Of a stretch of 64,000 nucleotides of DNA, positions 9,238 through 18,672 are shown one piece after another. A model generated the notes under the pieces. It saw nothing but the letters and a program-made list of their open reading frames with translations, was not told the DNA's origin and made no database searches. The stretch comes from Microbacterium indicum DSM 19969 (GTDB lineage Bacteria > Actinomycetota > Actinomycetes > Actinomycetales > Microbacteriaceae): positions 17,084 to 81,083 of the forward strand of contig NZ_AULR01000013.1 of the NCBI RefSeq assembly GCF_000422385.1, written 5' to 3'. Position 1 is the first letter of the stretch. Every line of letters begins with the position of its first letter. Made by a program: the position numbers and the translations under genes.

Positions 9238-9278
9238 GCCTCAACACTAGTGGAGCCGGGGCGCCCCGATCCGCGCCG

Positions 9279-9965
9279 TCACGCGTCGACGCGCGGGGCG
9301 TCGCGGTACTTCGACGCGTAGTCGTCGAGGTACTCCTGGGCGCCGAGCTGCTGCAGCGCGACCATGATCTCGTCGGTCACGGCGCGCAGCACGAAGCGGT
9401 CGGATTCGAGCCCCGCGTACCGCGAGAAGTCGAGCGGCTCGCCGAGCACGACGCCGACCCGCATGATGCGGGGAAGCGAGGCGCCGATCGGCAGCATCTT
9501 CTCGGTGTCGACCATCACGACGGGGATCACGGGGACCTTCGCCTCGAGCGCCATGCGGGCGATGCCCGTGCGCCCCTTGTACAGCCGCCCGTCGGGGCTG
9601 CGCGTGCCCTCGGGATAGATCCCGAGCAGGTCGCCGCGCCCGATCACCTGCAGGCCCGTGTTGAGGGCGGCCTCCGACGCCGACCCGCCGGAGCGGTCGA
9701 TCGGGATCATGCCCGTGCCCTTCATGAACCACTTCGTGGCCCACCCCTTGAGGCCGCGGCCCGTGAAGTACTCGTTCTTCGCGAGGAACTTCATGGGTCG
9801 GTCGATCATGAGCGGCAGGAAGACCGAGTCGATCACCGACATGTGGTTGCTCGCGAGGATCGCGGCGCCGCTCTTCGGGAGGTTCTCGGCGCCCGTGATC
9901 CAGGGGCGGAAGATCGCCTTCGCGATGGGGCCGACGACGATGTACTTGAGGATCCAGTAGAACAC
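9279..9965 (-). CDS. plsC: 1-acyl-sn-glycerol-3-phosphate acyltransferase (PlsC family)
   Basis: A 228-residue lysophospholipid acyltransferase that acylates lysophosphatidic acid to phosphatidic acid at the membrane. The catalytic NHMSVID (HX4D) lies near residue 41, and the substrate-binding block YPEGTRSPDGRLYKGRTG near 117. A hydrophobic N-terminus (FYWILKYIVVGPI) should anchor it. The start is a GTG at 9965 with GGAG a few bases upstream. A longer frame from 9993 is out of phase and not coding. It corresponds in place to Rv2182c and is divergent from fadD15, suggesting a lipid-metabolism neighbourhood. Confidence 0.92.
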   Translation of the reverse strand: MFYWILKYIVVGPIAKAIFRPWITGAENLPKSGAAILASNHMSVIDSVFLPLMIDRPMKFLAKNEYFTGRGLKGWATKWFMKGTGMIPIDRSGGSASEAALNTGLQVIGRGDLLGIYPEGTRSPDGRLYKGRTGIARMALEAKVPVIPVVMVDTEKMLPIGASLPRIMRVGVVLGEPLDFSRYAGLESDRFVLRAVTDEIMVALQQLGAQEYLDDYASKYRDAPRVDA

Positions 9966-10106
9966 CGGGCGGCTCCAGACGTCGGGGACGCATGGGAGTC
10001 TAACGCGCGGGTCGCGGCGTCACGGCGCACCCGGACCGGGGAATAGACTGGCCCGAACATGCGAGCGGCGGCCCCGCCCGCGACATCCGGTGACAAAGGA
10101 GCTGCC

Positions 10107-11939
10107 GTGATCGAGTTCAACGCCGACCTCGTCGTCCCCATCGACCCCCAGCGCAACATCGCTGACGTGCTCGCCGATCGTGCGCGGAAGACCCCCGATC
10201 TGCCGCTCTTCGGCATCCCCGACGGCGACGGCTGGCGCGACAAGACGGCGCGGGAGTTCGAGGAGGAGGTCACGGCCCTCGCGAAGGGCTTCGTCGCGGC
10301 CGGCGTGCGACCGGGCGACAAGGTGGGCTTCCTCGCCCGCACGACCTACGAGTGGAGCCTCGTCGACTTCGCGCTCTTCTACGCGGGCGCGATCATGGTG
10401 CCCGTCTACGAGACGAGCTCCCCCGCCCAGATCCAGTGGATCCTCTCCGATTCGGGCGCCGCCTCGCTCATGGTCGAGTCGGCCGAGCGCTACGAGCGGT
10501 TCGCCGAGGTGAGCGACCAGCTGCCGCTCGTCGCCACGGTGTGGCGCATGGACGAGGGCGCTCTCGCGACCCTCGTGGAGCAGGGCGCGGGCGTCGACGA
10601 CGCCGAGATCGAGCGCAGGCGCCGCCTCGCGAACGGATCCGACATCGCGACGATCATCTACACGTCGGGCTCGACGGGCCGCCCCAAGGGCTGCGTCCTG
10701 ACGCACAGCAACTTCGTCGACCTCGCGCAGAACGCGGGCAGCGCGGCGCTCCGGGAGGTCGTCTCGCAGCCGGGCGCCTCGACCCTCATGTTCATCACGA
10801 CGGCGCACGTCTTCGCTCGCTTCATGTCGATCTTCTACGTGCACTGGGGCATCAAGACGGGTCACGAGCCCAACACGAAGAACCTCGTGAAGGCCCTCGG
10901 GTCGTTCAAGCCGACGGTGCTGCTCGCCGTGCCGCGCGTCTTCGAGAAGGTCTACAACTCGGCCGCGCAGAAGACCGAGTCCGAGGGGAAGGGCGCGATC
11001 TTCCGCCGCGCCGCCAAGATCGGCATCGAGCACGCCCGGCGCGTGCAGGAGGGCGAGAAGGTCGGCGTCGTGCTCGGGCTGCAGTTCAAGCTCTACGACA
11101 AGCTCGTCTTCGGCAAGCTCCGCGAGCTCATGGGCGGCCGCGTCTCGTACGCCGTGTCGGGGTCCGCTCCCCTGGGCCCGCACCTCGGCTACTTCTTCCG
11201 CGGCCTCGGCGTGAAGATCCTCGAGGGCTACGGCCTGACCGAGACGACGGCCCCGGCTTCCGTCAACGTCCCCGCCCGCATCAAGGTCGGCACCGTCGGG
11301 CCCGCGCTGCCGGGCGTCGGGATCCGCATCGCCGACGACGGCGAGATCCAGGTGCGCGGCATCAACGTGTTCCGCGAGTACTGGCGCAACCCCGAGGCGA
11401 CCGAGGCCGCGTTCGACGGCGACTGGTTCCGCACGGGCGACCTCGGCGCGCTCGACGACGACGGCTACCTGCGGATCACGGGCCGCAAGAAGGAGATCAT
11501 CGTGACGGCGGGCGGCAAGAACGTCGCGCCGCAGATCCTCGAGGACCCCATCCGCGCGAACCCGATCGTCGGGCAGGTCGTCGTCGTCGGCGACAAGAAG
11601 CCGTTCATCTCGGCGCTCGTGACGCTCGACCCCGAGATGCTCCCGGCCTGGCTCGCGACGCACGGCGAGTCGAGCGACCTCACGCTCGAGCAGGCGGTTC
11701 ACAGCCCCGCCGTCCACGCCGAGGTGCAGAAGGCGATCGACGAGGCGAACGCGCTCGTGTCGCGCGCCGAGTCGATCCGCACCTTCCGGATCCTCCCGAC
11801 CGAATGGACCGAGGCGACGGGTCACCTCACCCCGAAGCTTTCGATCAAGCGCACCGAGATCCTGCGCGACTTCGCCGACGACGTCGAGGGCATCTACTCG
11901 GAGCCGAAGGACATGACCTCGACGGTCGCGATCGGCTGA
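10107..11939 (+). CDS. fadD15: Long-chain fatty-acid-CoA ligase (FadD15-like)
   Basis: A 610-residue ANL-superfamily adenylating enzyme that activates fatty acids to acyl-CoA. Core motifs: YTSGSTGRPKGC (P-loop-like A3), the EGYGLTETTAP block (A5), FRTGDLGALDDDGYLRITGRK (A7/A8) and a C-terminal Lys region (LTPKLSIKR). The GTG at 10107 has an AAAGGAG site 5 nt upstream and is preferred. An ATG at 10059, 9 nt after a TAGACT hexamer, would add 16 residues and could serve as a leaderless start. Position after plsC matches Rv2187 (fadD15) of M. tuberculosis. Confidence 0.92.
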   Translation: MIEFNADLVVPIDPQRNIADVLADRARKTPDLPLFGIPDGDGWRDKTAREFEEEVTALAKGFVAAGVRPGDKVGFLARTTYEWSLVDFALFYAGAIMVPVYETSSPAQIQWILSDSGAASLMVESAERYERFAEVSDQLPLVATVWRMDEGALATLVEQGAGVDDAEIERRRRLANGSDIATIIYTSGSTGRPKGCVLTHSNFVDLAQNAGSAALREVVSQPGASTLMFITTAHVFARFMSIFYVHWGIKTGHEPNTKNLVKALGSFKPTVLLAVPRVFEKVYNSAAQKTESEGKGAIFRRAAKIGIEHARRVQEGEKVGVVLGLQFKLYDKLVFGKLRELMGGRVSYAVSGSAPLGPHLGYFFRGLGVKILEGYGLTETTAPASVNVPARIKVGTVGPALPGVGIRIADDGEIQVRGINVFREYWRNPEATEAAFDGDWFRTGDLGALDDDGYLRITGRKKEIIVTAGGKNVAPQILEDPIRANPIVGQVVVVGDKKPFISALVTLDPEMLPAWLATHGESSDLTLEQAVHSPAVHAEVQKAIDEANALVSRAESIRTFRILPTEWTEATGHLTPKLSIKRTEILRDFADDVEGIYSEPKDMTSTVAIG

Positions 11940-11961
11940 GCGGCCCCGCCGCGGGTCCGGC

Positions 11962-12453
11962 TCAGAACCAGTCGGACTCGCGGACCTCGCGCATCGCGAC
12001 GCGGCGCTCCTCGGGGGTCAGCCGCTGCAGGTAGACGACGCCGTCGAGGTGGTCGCACTCGTGCTGGAGCATCTGCGCGAACAGGCCTTCTCCCTCGAGC
12101 GTCACGGGCCGGCCGTCGACGTCGACGCCCTCGACGCGCGCGTACGGGTGGCGCAGCGCGTCGTGCCAGAGGTTCGGCACGGAGAGGCATCCCTCGCTCG
12201 TCGGCACGGCCTCGCCGCGGGTCTCGACGACCCGCGGGTTGAGGATCGCGCCGACCTGGCCGTCGACGTTGTAGCTGAACGCGCGGAGGGCGACGCCGAT
12301 CTGCGGCGCCGCGACGCCGGCGCGGCCCGGGAGCTCGACCGTCTCGATGAGGTCGGCCACGAGCGCGCTCGTGCCCTCGTCGAACTCGGTGATCTCGGCG
12401 CACTTCGTCCGGAGGACGGGGTCGCCGTAGATCCGGATCTCGCGGACCGTCAT
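11962..12453 (-). CDS. def: Peptide deformylase
   Basis: A 163-residue metalloenzyme that removes the N-formyl group from nascent proteins. The three conserved motifs are present: GVAAPQIG (motif 1), EGCLSVP (motif 2, metal-binding Cys) and QHECDHLDG (motif 3, HEXXH). The start was placed at the ATG at 12453 because it precedes the family N-terminus ([13 protein letters not shown]) and overlaps the stop of the upstream MinD-like gene as ATGA. A longer frame upstream of this ATG is a shadow of that gene. Confidence 0.96.
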   Translation of the reverse strand: MTVREIRIYGDPVLRTKCAEITEFDEGTSALVADLIETVELPGRAGVAAPQIGVALRAFSYNVDGQVGAILNPRVVETRGEAVPTSEGCLSVPNLWHDALRHPYARVEGVDVDGRPVTLEGEGLFAQMLQHECDHLDGVVYLQRLTPEERRVAMREVRESDWF

Positions 12454-14294
12454 GCGTTCCGGATCCCCTCGACGACGAGCGCGGCGAGCTGTCGCGCGGC
12501 GTCGCGGGTCTTCCGGTCGAGCTCGTGGAACGCGATCGTCGATCCCGTCGCGAGGCGCTCGTCGTAGGGCACGCGCACGACGTGGCGCACGCGCGACGCG
12601 AAGTGCGCCTCGAGCTCGTCCAGCCGCAGGAGCGGCGCGCCGGGCTTGTCCTGGTTGAGGACGACGACCGCCTTGCGGGCGAGCTGCTCGTGGCCGTTGG
12701 TCTCGAGCCAGGTGAGGGTCTCGGAGGCGAGCCGCGAGGCGTCGACGCTCAGGCCCGCGACGATGACGAGCTGGTCGGCCAGGTCGAGCGTCGCCCCCAT
12801 GACCGAGTGCACGATGCCCGTGCCCGTGTCGGTGAGGACGATCGAGTAGTAGTGCTCGGCGATGTCGGCGACGCCGCGGTAGTCGGCGTCGCCGAAGGCC
12901 TCGGAGACGTGGGGATCCGACTCGGAGGCGAGCACGTCGAGGCGCGTCTCGTCGCGCACGACGTGGGCCGAGACGTCGCTGAAGCCCGTGATCTGGTCGT
13001 GGCTGCGCACGAGGTCGCGCACGGTCTTGCCCGACGGCTTGGCGATGCGCTCGGCGAGCGTGCCGCGGTCGGGGTTCGCGTCGACGGCGACGACGCGGTC
13101 GTCGCGCGCGTCGGCGAGCGCCATGCCGAGGAGCGCCGTCACGGTCGTCTTGCCGACGCCGCCCTTGCGGCTGAGCACGGGGACGAAACGGGCGTGGCCC
13201 GCGAGCGGCGACGCGATCCGCGCCGACAGCTCGCGCTGCTCGCGCGTCTTGCGCCCGTCGCCGAGGTTCACGAGGCCGCGCGTCGCCGAGTAGACGATGC
13301 GGCGCCACGGATCCACGGGCTCGGGCCGGCGGATCGCGCCGGTGTCGAGGAGGCGGTCGGCGGTGAGGACGTCGGCGGACTCGCGGCCGGCCGACGCCTG
13401 GACCTCGCCAGCGCGGCGCGCGGCCGGGGTCTTCTCGGGCGCCTTCGGGCCCTCGACCCGCGCGGCCGCGACGACGGCGTTCGCCGTCGTGTTCGTGACG
13501 GCGGCCGGGACGGGCTCGGGGCCGCGCAGCTCGACCTCGGCCGGGAGCGGCTCGGGCTCGACGGCCTCGGGCTCCTCCGCCGCAGGCGCCTCGTCGACGA
13601 CGATGCGCTCGGGCGCGGACTCGACCTCGGGCTGCGGCTCGGAGGCGGACGACTCGGGCGCCGTGCGCTCGGCCGTCGCGTGCTCGGGAGCGGCGGGCTC
13701 GGGCTCGGCGACAGCCGGGACCGCCTCGGGCTCGAGCGCGTCGAGGAGCATCGCGTCGAGGTCGTCCTCCGCGTCGACGGGGGCGTCGTCGGAGCCGGCG
13801 TCCGGCTCGGCGTCTTCCACCGGCTCGGCGTCGTCGACCAGCTCGGCGTCGTCGACTTCCTCGGCGACCGGGGCGTCGCCGGCCTCGGGCGCGACCTCCT
13901 CGGCCTCGGGCGCGGGATCCGCGACCTCGGAACCGTCGCCCTCGTCGTCGTCATCCGCGGGTCCGGCGTCGGGCGCGGCCTCCGCGTCCTCTTCATCGTC
14001 CTCGACGAGGATCTCGCCCGTCACGACGTCGGCCTCGTCGTCGCGCGTGACGGCCTCGTCGGGCGCCACGGCGTCGCCGTCGTCGATCCCGGCGGGGCGG
14101 ATCTCGTCGGCGATCACGTCTCGGTCGTCGTCCTCGCGGTCGTCGCGGTATCCGGCGGGAAGCTGCACGGCGACCTGCGACGTCACGGTGAAGTCGATGG
14201 CCGTCGTGTTGACGCTGACCTCGTCGAGCACTCCGTTGTCGTCGGACGAGGGGTTCGCGTCGTCGCGCGCGGGCGTGCTGCGATCGGCTGCCAC
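12450..14294 (-). CDS. MinD/ParA-like ATPase with a long acidic N-terminal region
   Basis: A 614-residue protein in two parts. Residues about 40-370 are low-complexity and rich in Asp, Glu, Ala and Pro, probably disordered. The C-terminal 240 residues form a MinD/ParA-type SIMIBI ATPase: deviant Walker [10 protein letters not shown] near 376, [11 protein letters not shown] as the Walker A' region and IVLTDTGTG as Walker B. The architecture resembles actinobacterial EspI-like MinD proteins, but no type VII secretion genes are nearby. The GTG start has AGGAG 8 nt upstream. It is coupled to def and lies downstream of pyruvate carboxylase. The specific role is unknown. Confidence 0.82.
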   Translation of the reverse strand: MAADRSTPARDDANPSSDDNGVLDEVSVNTTAIDFTVTSQVAVQLPAGYRDDREDDDRDVIADEIRPAGIDDGDAVAPDEAVTRDDEADVVTGEILVEDDEEDAEAAPDAGPADDDDEGDGSEVADPAPEAEEVAPEAGDAPVAEEVDDAELVDDAEPVEDAEPDAGSDDAPVDAEDDLDAMLLDALEPEAVPAVAEPEPAAPEHATAERTAPESSASEPQPEVESAPERIVVDEAPAAEEPEAVEPEPLPAEVELRGPEPVPAAVTNTTANAVVAAARVEGPKAPEKTPAARRAGEVQASAGRESADVLTADRLLDTGAIRRPEPVDPWRRIVYSATRGLVNLGDGRKTREQRELSARIASPLAGHARFVPVLSRKGGVGKTTVTALLGMALADARDDRVVAVDANPDRGTLAERIAKPSGKTVRDLVRSHDQITGFSDVSAHVVRDETRLDVLASESDPHVSEAFGDADYRGVADIAEHYYSIVLTDTGTGIVHSVMGATLDLADQLVIVAGLSVDASRLASETLTWLETNGHEQLARKAVVVLNQDKPGAPLLRLDELEAHFASRVRHVVRVPYDERLATGSTIAFHELDRKTRDAARQLAALVVEGIRNA

Positions 14295-14316
14295 TGGTGG
14301 TGCTCCTGGAGTTTCT

Positions 14317-14354
14317 GGGGGCGCGAGGCGCCGACGCGGGAACCTCCCGCCCCC
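14317..14354 (-). terminator. Possible hairpin terminator after pyruvate carboxylase
   Basis: The 65-bp gap between the pyc stop and the MinD-like start holds a GC-rich hairpin with outer arms GGGGGCG/CGCCCCC. There is no T run, so it may be a weak or rho-assisted terminator. Confidence 0.35.
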
Positions 14355-14360
14355 GAGACT

Positions 14361-17300
14361 TTACTGTCCGGCGGTGACCACGAGCAAAAGATCGCCCGCA
14401 TCGACCTGCTGGGTGGGGGCGATCGCGACGCGTTCGACCGTGCCGGAGACCGTGGCCGCGATCGACGCCTCCATCTTCATCGCCTCGATCGACGCGACCG
14501 CCTGTCCCGCCTCGACGACGTCGCCCGGGGCGACGCGCAGGGTCACGACGCCCGAGAACGGCGCGGCGAGGTGCCCCGGGTTCTGGCGGTCGGCCTTCTC
14601 GGCTTCGTGCGTCTCGACGTCGATCGACCTGTCGCGCACCTCGACGGGGCGCAGCTGGCCGTTGAGCGTCGTCATGACCGAGCGCATGCCCTTCTCGTCG
14701 GCGTCGCCGACCGACTCGAGGCCCACGATCAGCTCGACGCCCCTCTCGAGGTCGACGACGTGCTCGCGCCCGTGCTCGAGGCCGTAGAGGTAGTCGGCGG
14801 TGTCGAGCACCGACAGGTCGCCGTACACGCGCCGCGTCTCCTCGAACGCGGCCGTCGGCTGCGGGAAGAGCAGGCGGTTGAGGGTCGCCCGCCGCGTGGC
14901 CGAGTCGCCTCCGAGCGCCGCGAGGTCGTCGTCGCCCAGCGGGGTGATCGCGGTGTCGACGTCGCGGCCCGCGAGGATCTTCGACCGGAAGGGCTCGGGC
15001 CAGCCGCCCGGCAGCTCGCCGAGCTCCCCCGCCATGAACCCCACGACCGAGTCGGGCACGTCGTACCGCGCGGGGTGCGCCTCGAAGTCGGCGGGGTCGG
15101 CGCGCACGGCCGCGAGCTGCAGCGCGAGGTCGCCGACGACCTTCGACGACGGGGTGACCTTGGGGATCCGCCCGAGCATGCGGTTCGCGGCGGCGTACAT
15201 GTCCTCGACGAGCTCGAAGTCGTCGGCGAGGCCCAGCGCGATCGCCTGCTGGCGCAGGTTCGACAGCTGCCCGCCCGGGATCTCGTGCGTGTAGACGCGC
15301 CCCGTCGGCCCCGCGAGGCCCGACTCGAAGGGCCGGTACACGCGCCGGACGGCCTCCCAGTACGGCTCGAGGTCGGCGACGGCCTGCAGGTCGAGCCCCG
15401 TGTCGCGGGCCGTGTGCGCGAGCGCCGCGACGAGCGACGACATCGCGGGCTGGCTCGTCGTTCCCGCCATCGGGGCCGAGGCGACGTCGACGGCGTCTGC
15501 GCCCGCCGCGCTCGCGGCGAGGAGCGTCGCGAGCTGCCCGCCCGCCGTGTCGTGCGTGTGCACGTGGACGGGGAGCTCGAACTCGCGCCGCAGGGCCGTG
15601 ACGAGCTTCGCGGCGGCGGGCGGGCGCAGGAGCCCCGCCATGTCCTTGATCGCGAGGACGTGGGCGCCGGCGCCCACGATCTCCTCGGCGAGGCGCAGGT
15701 AGTAATCGAGCGTGTACAGGTCCTCGCTCGGGTCGGCGAGGTCGCCCGTGTAGCAGAGCGCCACCTCGGCGAGAGGGGCCCCGGCCTCGCGCACGGCGTC
15801 GATCGCGGGACGCATCTGCGCGACGTCGTTGAGCGCGTCGAAGATCCGGAAGACGTCGACGCCCGTCTCGGCGGCCTCCCGGACGAAGGCCTCGGTCACC
15901 TCGGTCGGGTACGGCGTGTACCCGACGGTGTTGCGGCCGCGCAGGAGCATCTGGATCGCGACGTTCGGGAGCGCCTCGCGCAGGCCCGCGAGGCGCTCCC
16001 ACGGGTCCTCGCCGAGGAAGCGGAGCGCGACGTCGTACGTCGCGCCGCCCCAGGCCTCGACCGAGAGCAGCTGCGGCGTCGCACGCGCGACGTGCGGCGC
16101 GACCTCGAGGAGGTCCTTCGTGCGCACGCGCGTCGCGAGCAGCGACTGATGCGCGTCGCGGAACGTCGTGTCGGTGACGGCGAGCGCCTTCTGCGCACGC
16201 AGGTCGGCCGCGAAGGCCTCGGGGCCGAGCGCGAGGAGGCGCTGGCGGGAGCCGTCCGGGGCCGGCGCGTCGAGGTCGGTCGCGGGCAGCTTGTCGCGCG
16301 GCACCGCGAGGGCCGGCCGCTCGCCGAAGGGCCTGTTGACCGTGACGTCGGTCATCCAGCGGAGGATCTTCGTGCCGCGGTCCTTCGACACGCGGCCCTT
16401 GAGCAGCTCGGGGCGCTCGTCGATGAACGACGTCGACAGGTCGCCGGCGACGAACGACGGATCCTCGAGCACGGCGCGGAGGAACGGGATGTTCGTCGCG
16501 ACCCCGCGGATCCGGAACTCGGCGAGCGCGCGGCGCGCACGCGCGACGGCGGCGGGGAAGTCGCGACCGCGCACCGTGAGCTTCGCCAGCATCGAGTCGA
16601 AGTACGGGGAGATCTGCGACCCGGCCGCGACGGTTCCGCCGTCGATGCGGATCCCCGCGCCGCCCGGCGACCGGTAGGTCGTGATCCGCCCCGTGTCGGG
16701 CCGGAAGCCCTGCGAGGGGTCCTCGGTCGTGATGCGCGTCTGCATCGCGGCCCCGTGGAGCCGGATCGCGTCCTGGACGAGGCCCAGGTCGGAGAGCGTC
16801 TCCCCCGAGGCGATGCGCATCTGCGTCTGCACGAGGTCGACGTCGGTGACCTCCTCGGTGACGGTGTGCTCGACCTGGATGCGCGGGTTCATCTCGATGA
16901 AGACGACCTCGCCCGCGCGCGGGCCCGTCGTCTCGAGGAGGAACTCGACGGTTCCCGCGTTCTCGTATCCGATCGAGCGCGCGAACGCGACGGCGTATCC
17001 GTGCAGCGCGCCGGCGATCTCGGGGTCGAGGTTCGGCGCCGGCGCGAGCTCGACGACCTTCTGGTGGCGGCGCTGCACCGAGCAGTCGCGCTCGAAGAGG
17101 TGGACGGTGTCGCCCGTGCCGTCGGCGAGGACCTGCACCTCGATGTGCCGGGGCCGGAGCACGGCCTGCTCGAGGAACATGCGCGCGTCGCCGAAGGCGC
17201 TGTCGGCCTCGCGCATGGCCTCCTCGAGCGCCGCGGCGAGCGCCTCACGGGTCTCGACGCGACGCATGCCGCGCCCGCCGCCACCCGCGACGGCCTTCGC

Positions 17301-17768
17301 AAACAGGGGGAACCCGATCTCGTCGGCCTCGGCGAGGAGGGCGTCGACGTCGTCGGTCGCGCCCGTCGAGCGGAGCACCGGCACCCCCGCCGCGATCGCG
17401 TGTTCCTTCGCGGTGACCTTGTCGCCCGCCATCTCGAGCACGGCGGCGCGCGGCCCGATGAAGGCGATCCCCCGCTCGGCGGCCTTCGCCGCGAGATCGG
17501 GGTTCTCGGAGAGGAAGCCGTAGCCGGGGTAGATCGCGTCGGCTCCCGAATCGACCGCGACGCGCACGATCTCGTCGACGTCGAGGTAGGCCTGGACGGG
17601 ATGCCCCTTCTCGCCGATCTGATAGGCCTCGTCCGCCTTGAGACGGTGCAGCGAGCTGCGATCCTCCCAGGGGTAGACCGCGACCGTCTTCGCTCCGAGC
17701 TCGACCGCGGCGCGGAAGGCGCGGATCGCGATCTCCCCTCGATTCGCCACGAGGACCTTCGTGAACAT
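14361..17768 (-). CDS. pyc: Pyruvate carboxylase
   Basis: A 1135-residue biotin enzyme that carboxylates pyruvate to oxaloacetate for anaplerosis. In order: biotin carboxylase (1-450, starting FTKVLVANRGEIAIRAFRA, with the Gly-rich ATP loop GGGGRGMRRV and RDCSVQRRHQKVVE); carboxyltransferase TIM barrel beginning DTTFRDAHQSLLATR near 535, with the metal-binding HTHDTAGG; allosteric linker; C-terminal biotinyl domain with EAMKM, biotinylated Lys about 1098. Length is standard for the single-chain enzyme. The ATG at 17768 follows GGGAGG. Long frames on the opposite strand are composition shadows. Confidence 0.97.
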   Translation of the reverse strand: MFTKVLVANRGEIAIRAFRAAVELGAKTVAVYPWEDRSSLHRLKADEAYQIGEKGHPVQAYLDVDEIVRVAVDSGADAIYPGYGFLSENPDLAAKAAERGIAFIGPRAAVLEMAGDKVTAKEHAIAAGVPVLRSTGATDDVDALLAEADEIGFPLFAKAVAGGGGRGMRRVETREALAAALEEAMREADSAFGDARMFLEQAVLRPRHIEVQVLADGTGDTVHLFERDCSVQRRHQKVVELAPAPNLDPEIAGALHGYAVAFARSIGYENAGTVEFLLETTGPRAGEVVFIEMNPRIQVEHTVTEEVTDVDLVQTQMRIASGETLSDLGLVQDAIRLHGAAMQTRITTEDPSQGFRPDTGRITTYRSPGGAGIRIDGGTVAAGSQISPYFDSMLAKLTVRGRDFPAAVARARRALAEFRIRGVATNIPFLRAVLEDPSFVAGDLSTSFIDERPELLKGRVSKDRGTKILRWMTDVTVNRPFGERPALAVPRDKLPATDLDAPAPDGSRQRLLALGPEAFAADLRAQKALAVTDTTFRDAHQSLLATRVRTKDLLEVAPHVARATPQLLSVEAWGGATYDVALRFLGEDPWERLAGLREALPNVAIQMLLRGRNTVGYTPYPTEVTEAFVREAAETGVDVFRIFDALNDVAQMRPAIDAVREAGAPLAEVALCYTGDLADPSEDLYTLDYYLRLAEEIVGAGAHVLAIKDMAGLLRPPAAAKLVTALRREFELPVHVHTHDTAGGQLATLLAASAAGADAVDVASAPMAGTTSQPAMSSLVAALAHTARDTGLDLQAVADLEPYWEAVRRVYRPFESGLAGPTGRVYTHEIPGGQLSNLRQQAIALGLADDFELVEDMYAAANRMLGRIPKVTPSSKVVGDLALQLAAVRADPADFEAHPARYDVPDSVVGFMAGELGELPGGWPEPFRSKILAGRDVDTAITPLGDDDLAALGGDSATRRATLNRLLFPQPTAAFEETRRVYGDLSVLDTADYLYGLEHGREHVVDLERGVELIVGLESVGDADEKGMRSVMTTLNGQLRPVEVRDRSIDVETHEAEKADRQNPGHLAAPFSGVVTLRVAPGDVVEAGQAVASIEAMKMEASIAATVSGTVERVAIAPTQQVDAGDLLLVVTAGQ

Positions 17769-17849
17769 GAGCCTCCCAGATCAGGGCGATCGGCGATCGC
17801 TTCGGCGGGTGCAGATCGGTCTCAGACTATTGGACGGTAGCGTAGGGGC

Positions 17850-18668
17850 GTGCACGTACTCAGCGTCAGTTCTCTGAAGGGCGGCGTCGGAAAGACGACG
17901 GTGACCCTGGGCCTCGCCTCCGCGGCGTTCGCTCGCGGCATCCGCACCCTCGTCGTCGACCTCGACCCGCAGTCCGACGTGTCGACGGGGCTCGACGTCC
18001 AGACCGCCGGCCGCCTCAACATCGCCGACGTGCTCGAGAATCCCAAGGAGAAGGTCGTCCGCCAGGCGATCACCTCCAGCGGGTGGACCAAGGTGCACCC
18101 CGGCACGATGGACGTGCTGCTCGGGAGCCCCTCGGCCATCAACTACGACGGCCCGCACCCCTCGGTGCGCGACGTGTGGAAGCTCGAGGAGGCGCTCGCC
18201 CTCATCGAGGACGAGTACGACCTCGTCCTCGTCGACTGCGCGCCCTCGCTCAACGCCCTGACGCGCACGGCCTGGGCCGCGAGCGACCGCGTCGCGATCA
18301 TCACCGAGCCCGGCCTGTTCTCGGTCGCCGCCGCCGACCGCGCGCTGCGCGCTGTCGAGGAGATCCGCCGCGGCCTGTCCTCGCGCCTGCAGCCCCTCGG
18401 CATCGTCGTCAACCGCGTGCGCCCGCAGTCTGTCGAGCACCAGTTCCGCATCAAGGAGATGCGCGACATGTTCGGCCCGCTGGTGCTCGAGCCCCAGCTC
18501 CCCGAGCGCACCTCGCTCCAGCAGGCTCAGGGCGCCGCGAAGCCCCTGCACGTCTGGCCGGGCGAGTCGGCGCAGGAGCTTGCGGCCGACTTCGACCAGC
18601 TGCTCGACCGCGTCGTCGAGGCCGGTCACATCGACGCGCCCGAGCAGGGCGCGACGACCGCCGAGTAG
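17850..18668 (+). CDS. ParA-family ATPase
   Basis: A 272-residue ParA/Soj-type ATPase. Deviant Walker A KGGVGKTT begins at residue 10, Walker A' is VVDLDPQSD and Walker B LVLVDCAPSLN. No ParB-like gene or parS-like palindrome is adjacent, so it is unlikely to be the chromosomal ParA; orphan ParA proteins of this kind often position other cargo (Rv1708 is a similar orphan next to scpA in mycobacteria, which is not seen here). TAGCGT ends 6 nt before the GTG start, suggesting leaderless expression. It is divergent from pyc and converges on the hydroxyacid dehydrogenase with 4 bp between stops. Confidence 0.88.
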   Translation: MHVLSVSSLKGGVGKTTVTLGLASAAFARGIRTLVVDLDPQSDVSTGLDVQTAGRLNIADVLENPKEKVVRQAITSSGWTKVHPGTMDVLLGSPSAINYDGPHPSVRDVWKLEEALALIEDEYDLVLVDCAPSLNALTRTAWAASDRVAIITEPGLFSVAAADRALRAVEEIRRGLSSRLQPLGIVVNRVRPQSVEHQFRIKEMRDMFGPLVLEPQLPERTSLQQAQGAAKPLHVWPGESAQELAADFDQLLDRVVEAGHIDAPEQGATTAE

Positions 18669-18672
18669 CCCC

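Noticed and set aside
12525..17840. A 1771-codon plus-strand open frame opposite pyruvate carboxylase and the MinD-like gene
   Set aside because: It is a composition shadow: rich in Arg, Gly, Asp and Val with no domain, opposite two well-supported genes, and without a credible start.
17850..18668. Chromosomal ParA of the origin region
   Set aside because: No parB, gidB/rnpA-type neighbours, or parS-like palindromes are present; it is an orphan ParA-type ATPase.
18669..18672. A terminator between the convergent parA-like and dehydrogenase genes
   Set aside because: Only 4 bp separate the stops and no hairpin was seen.
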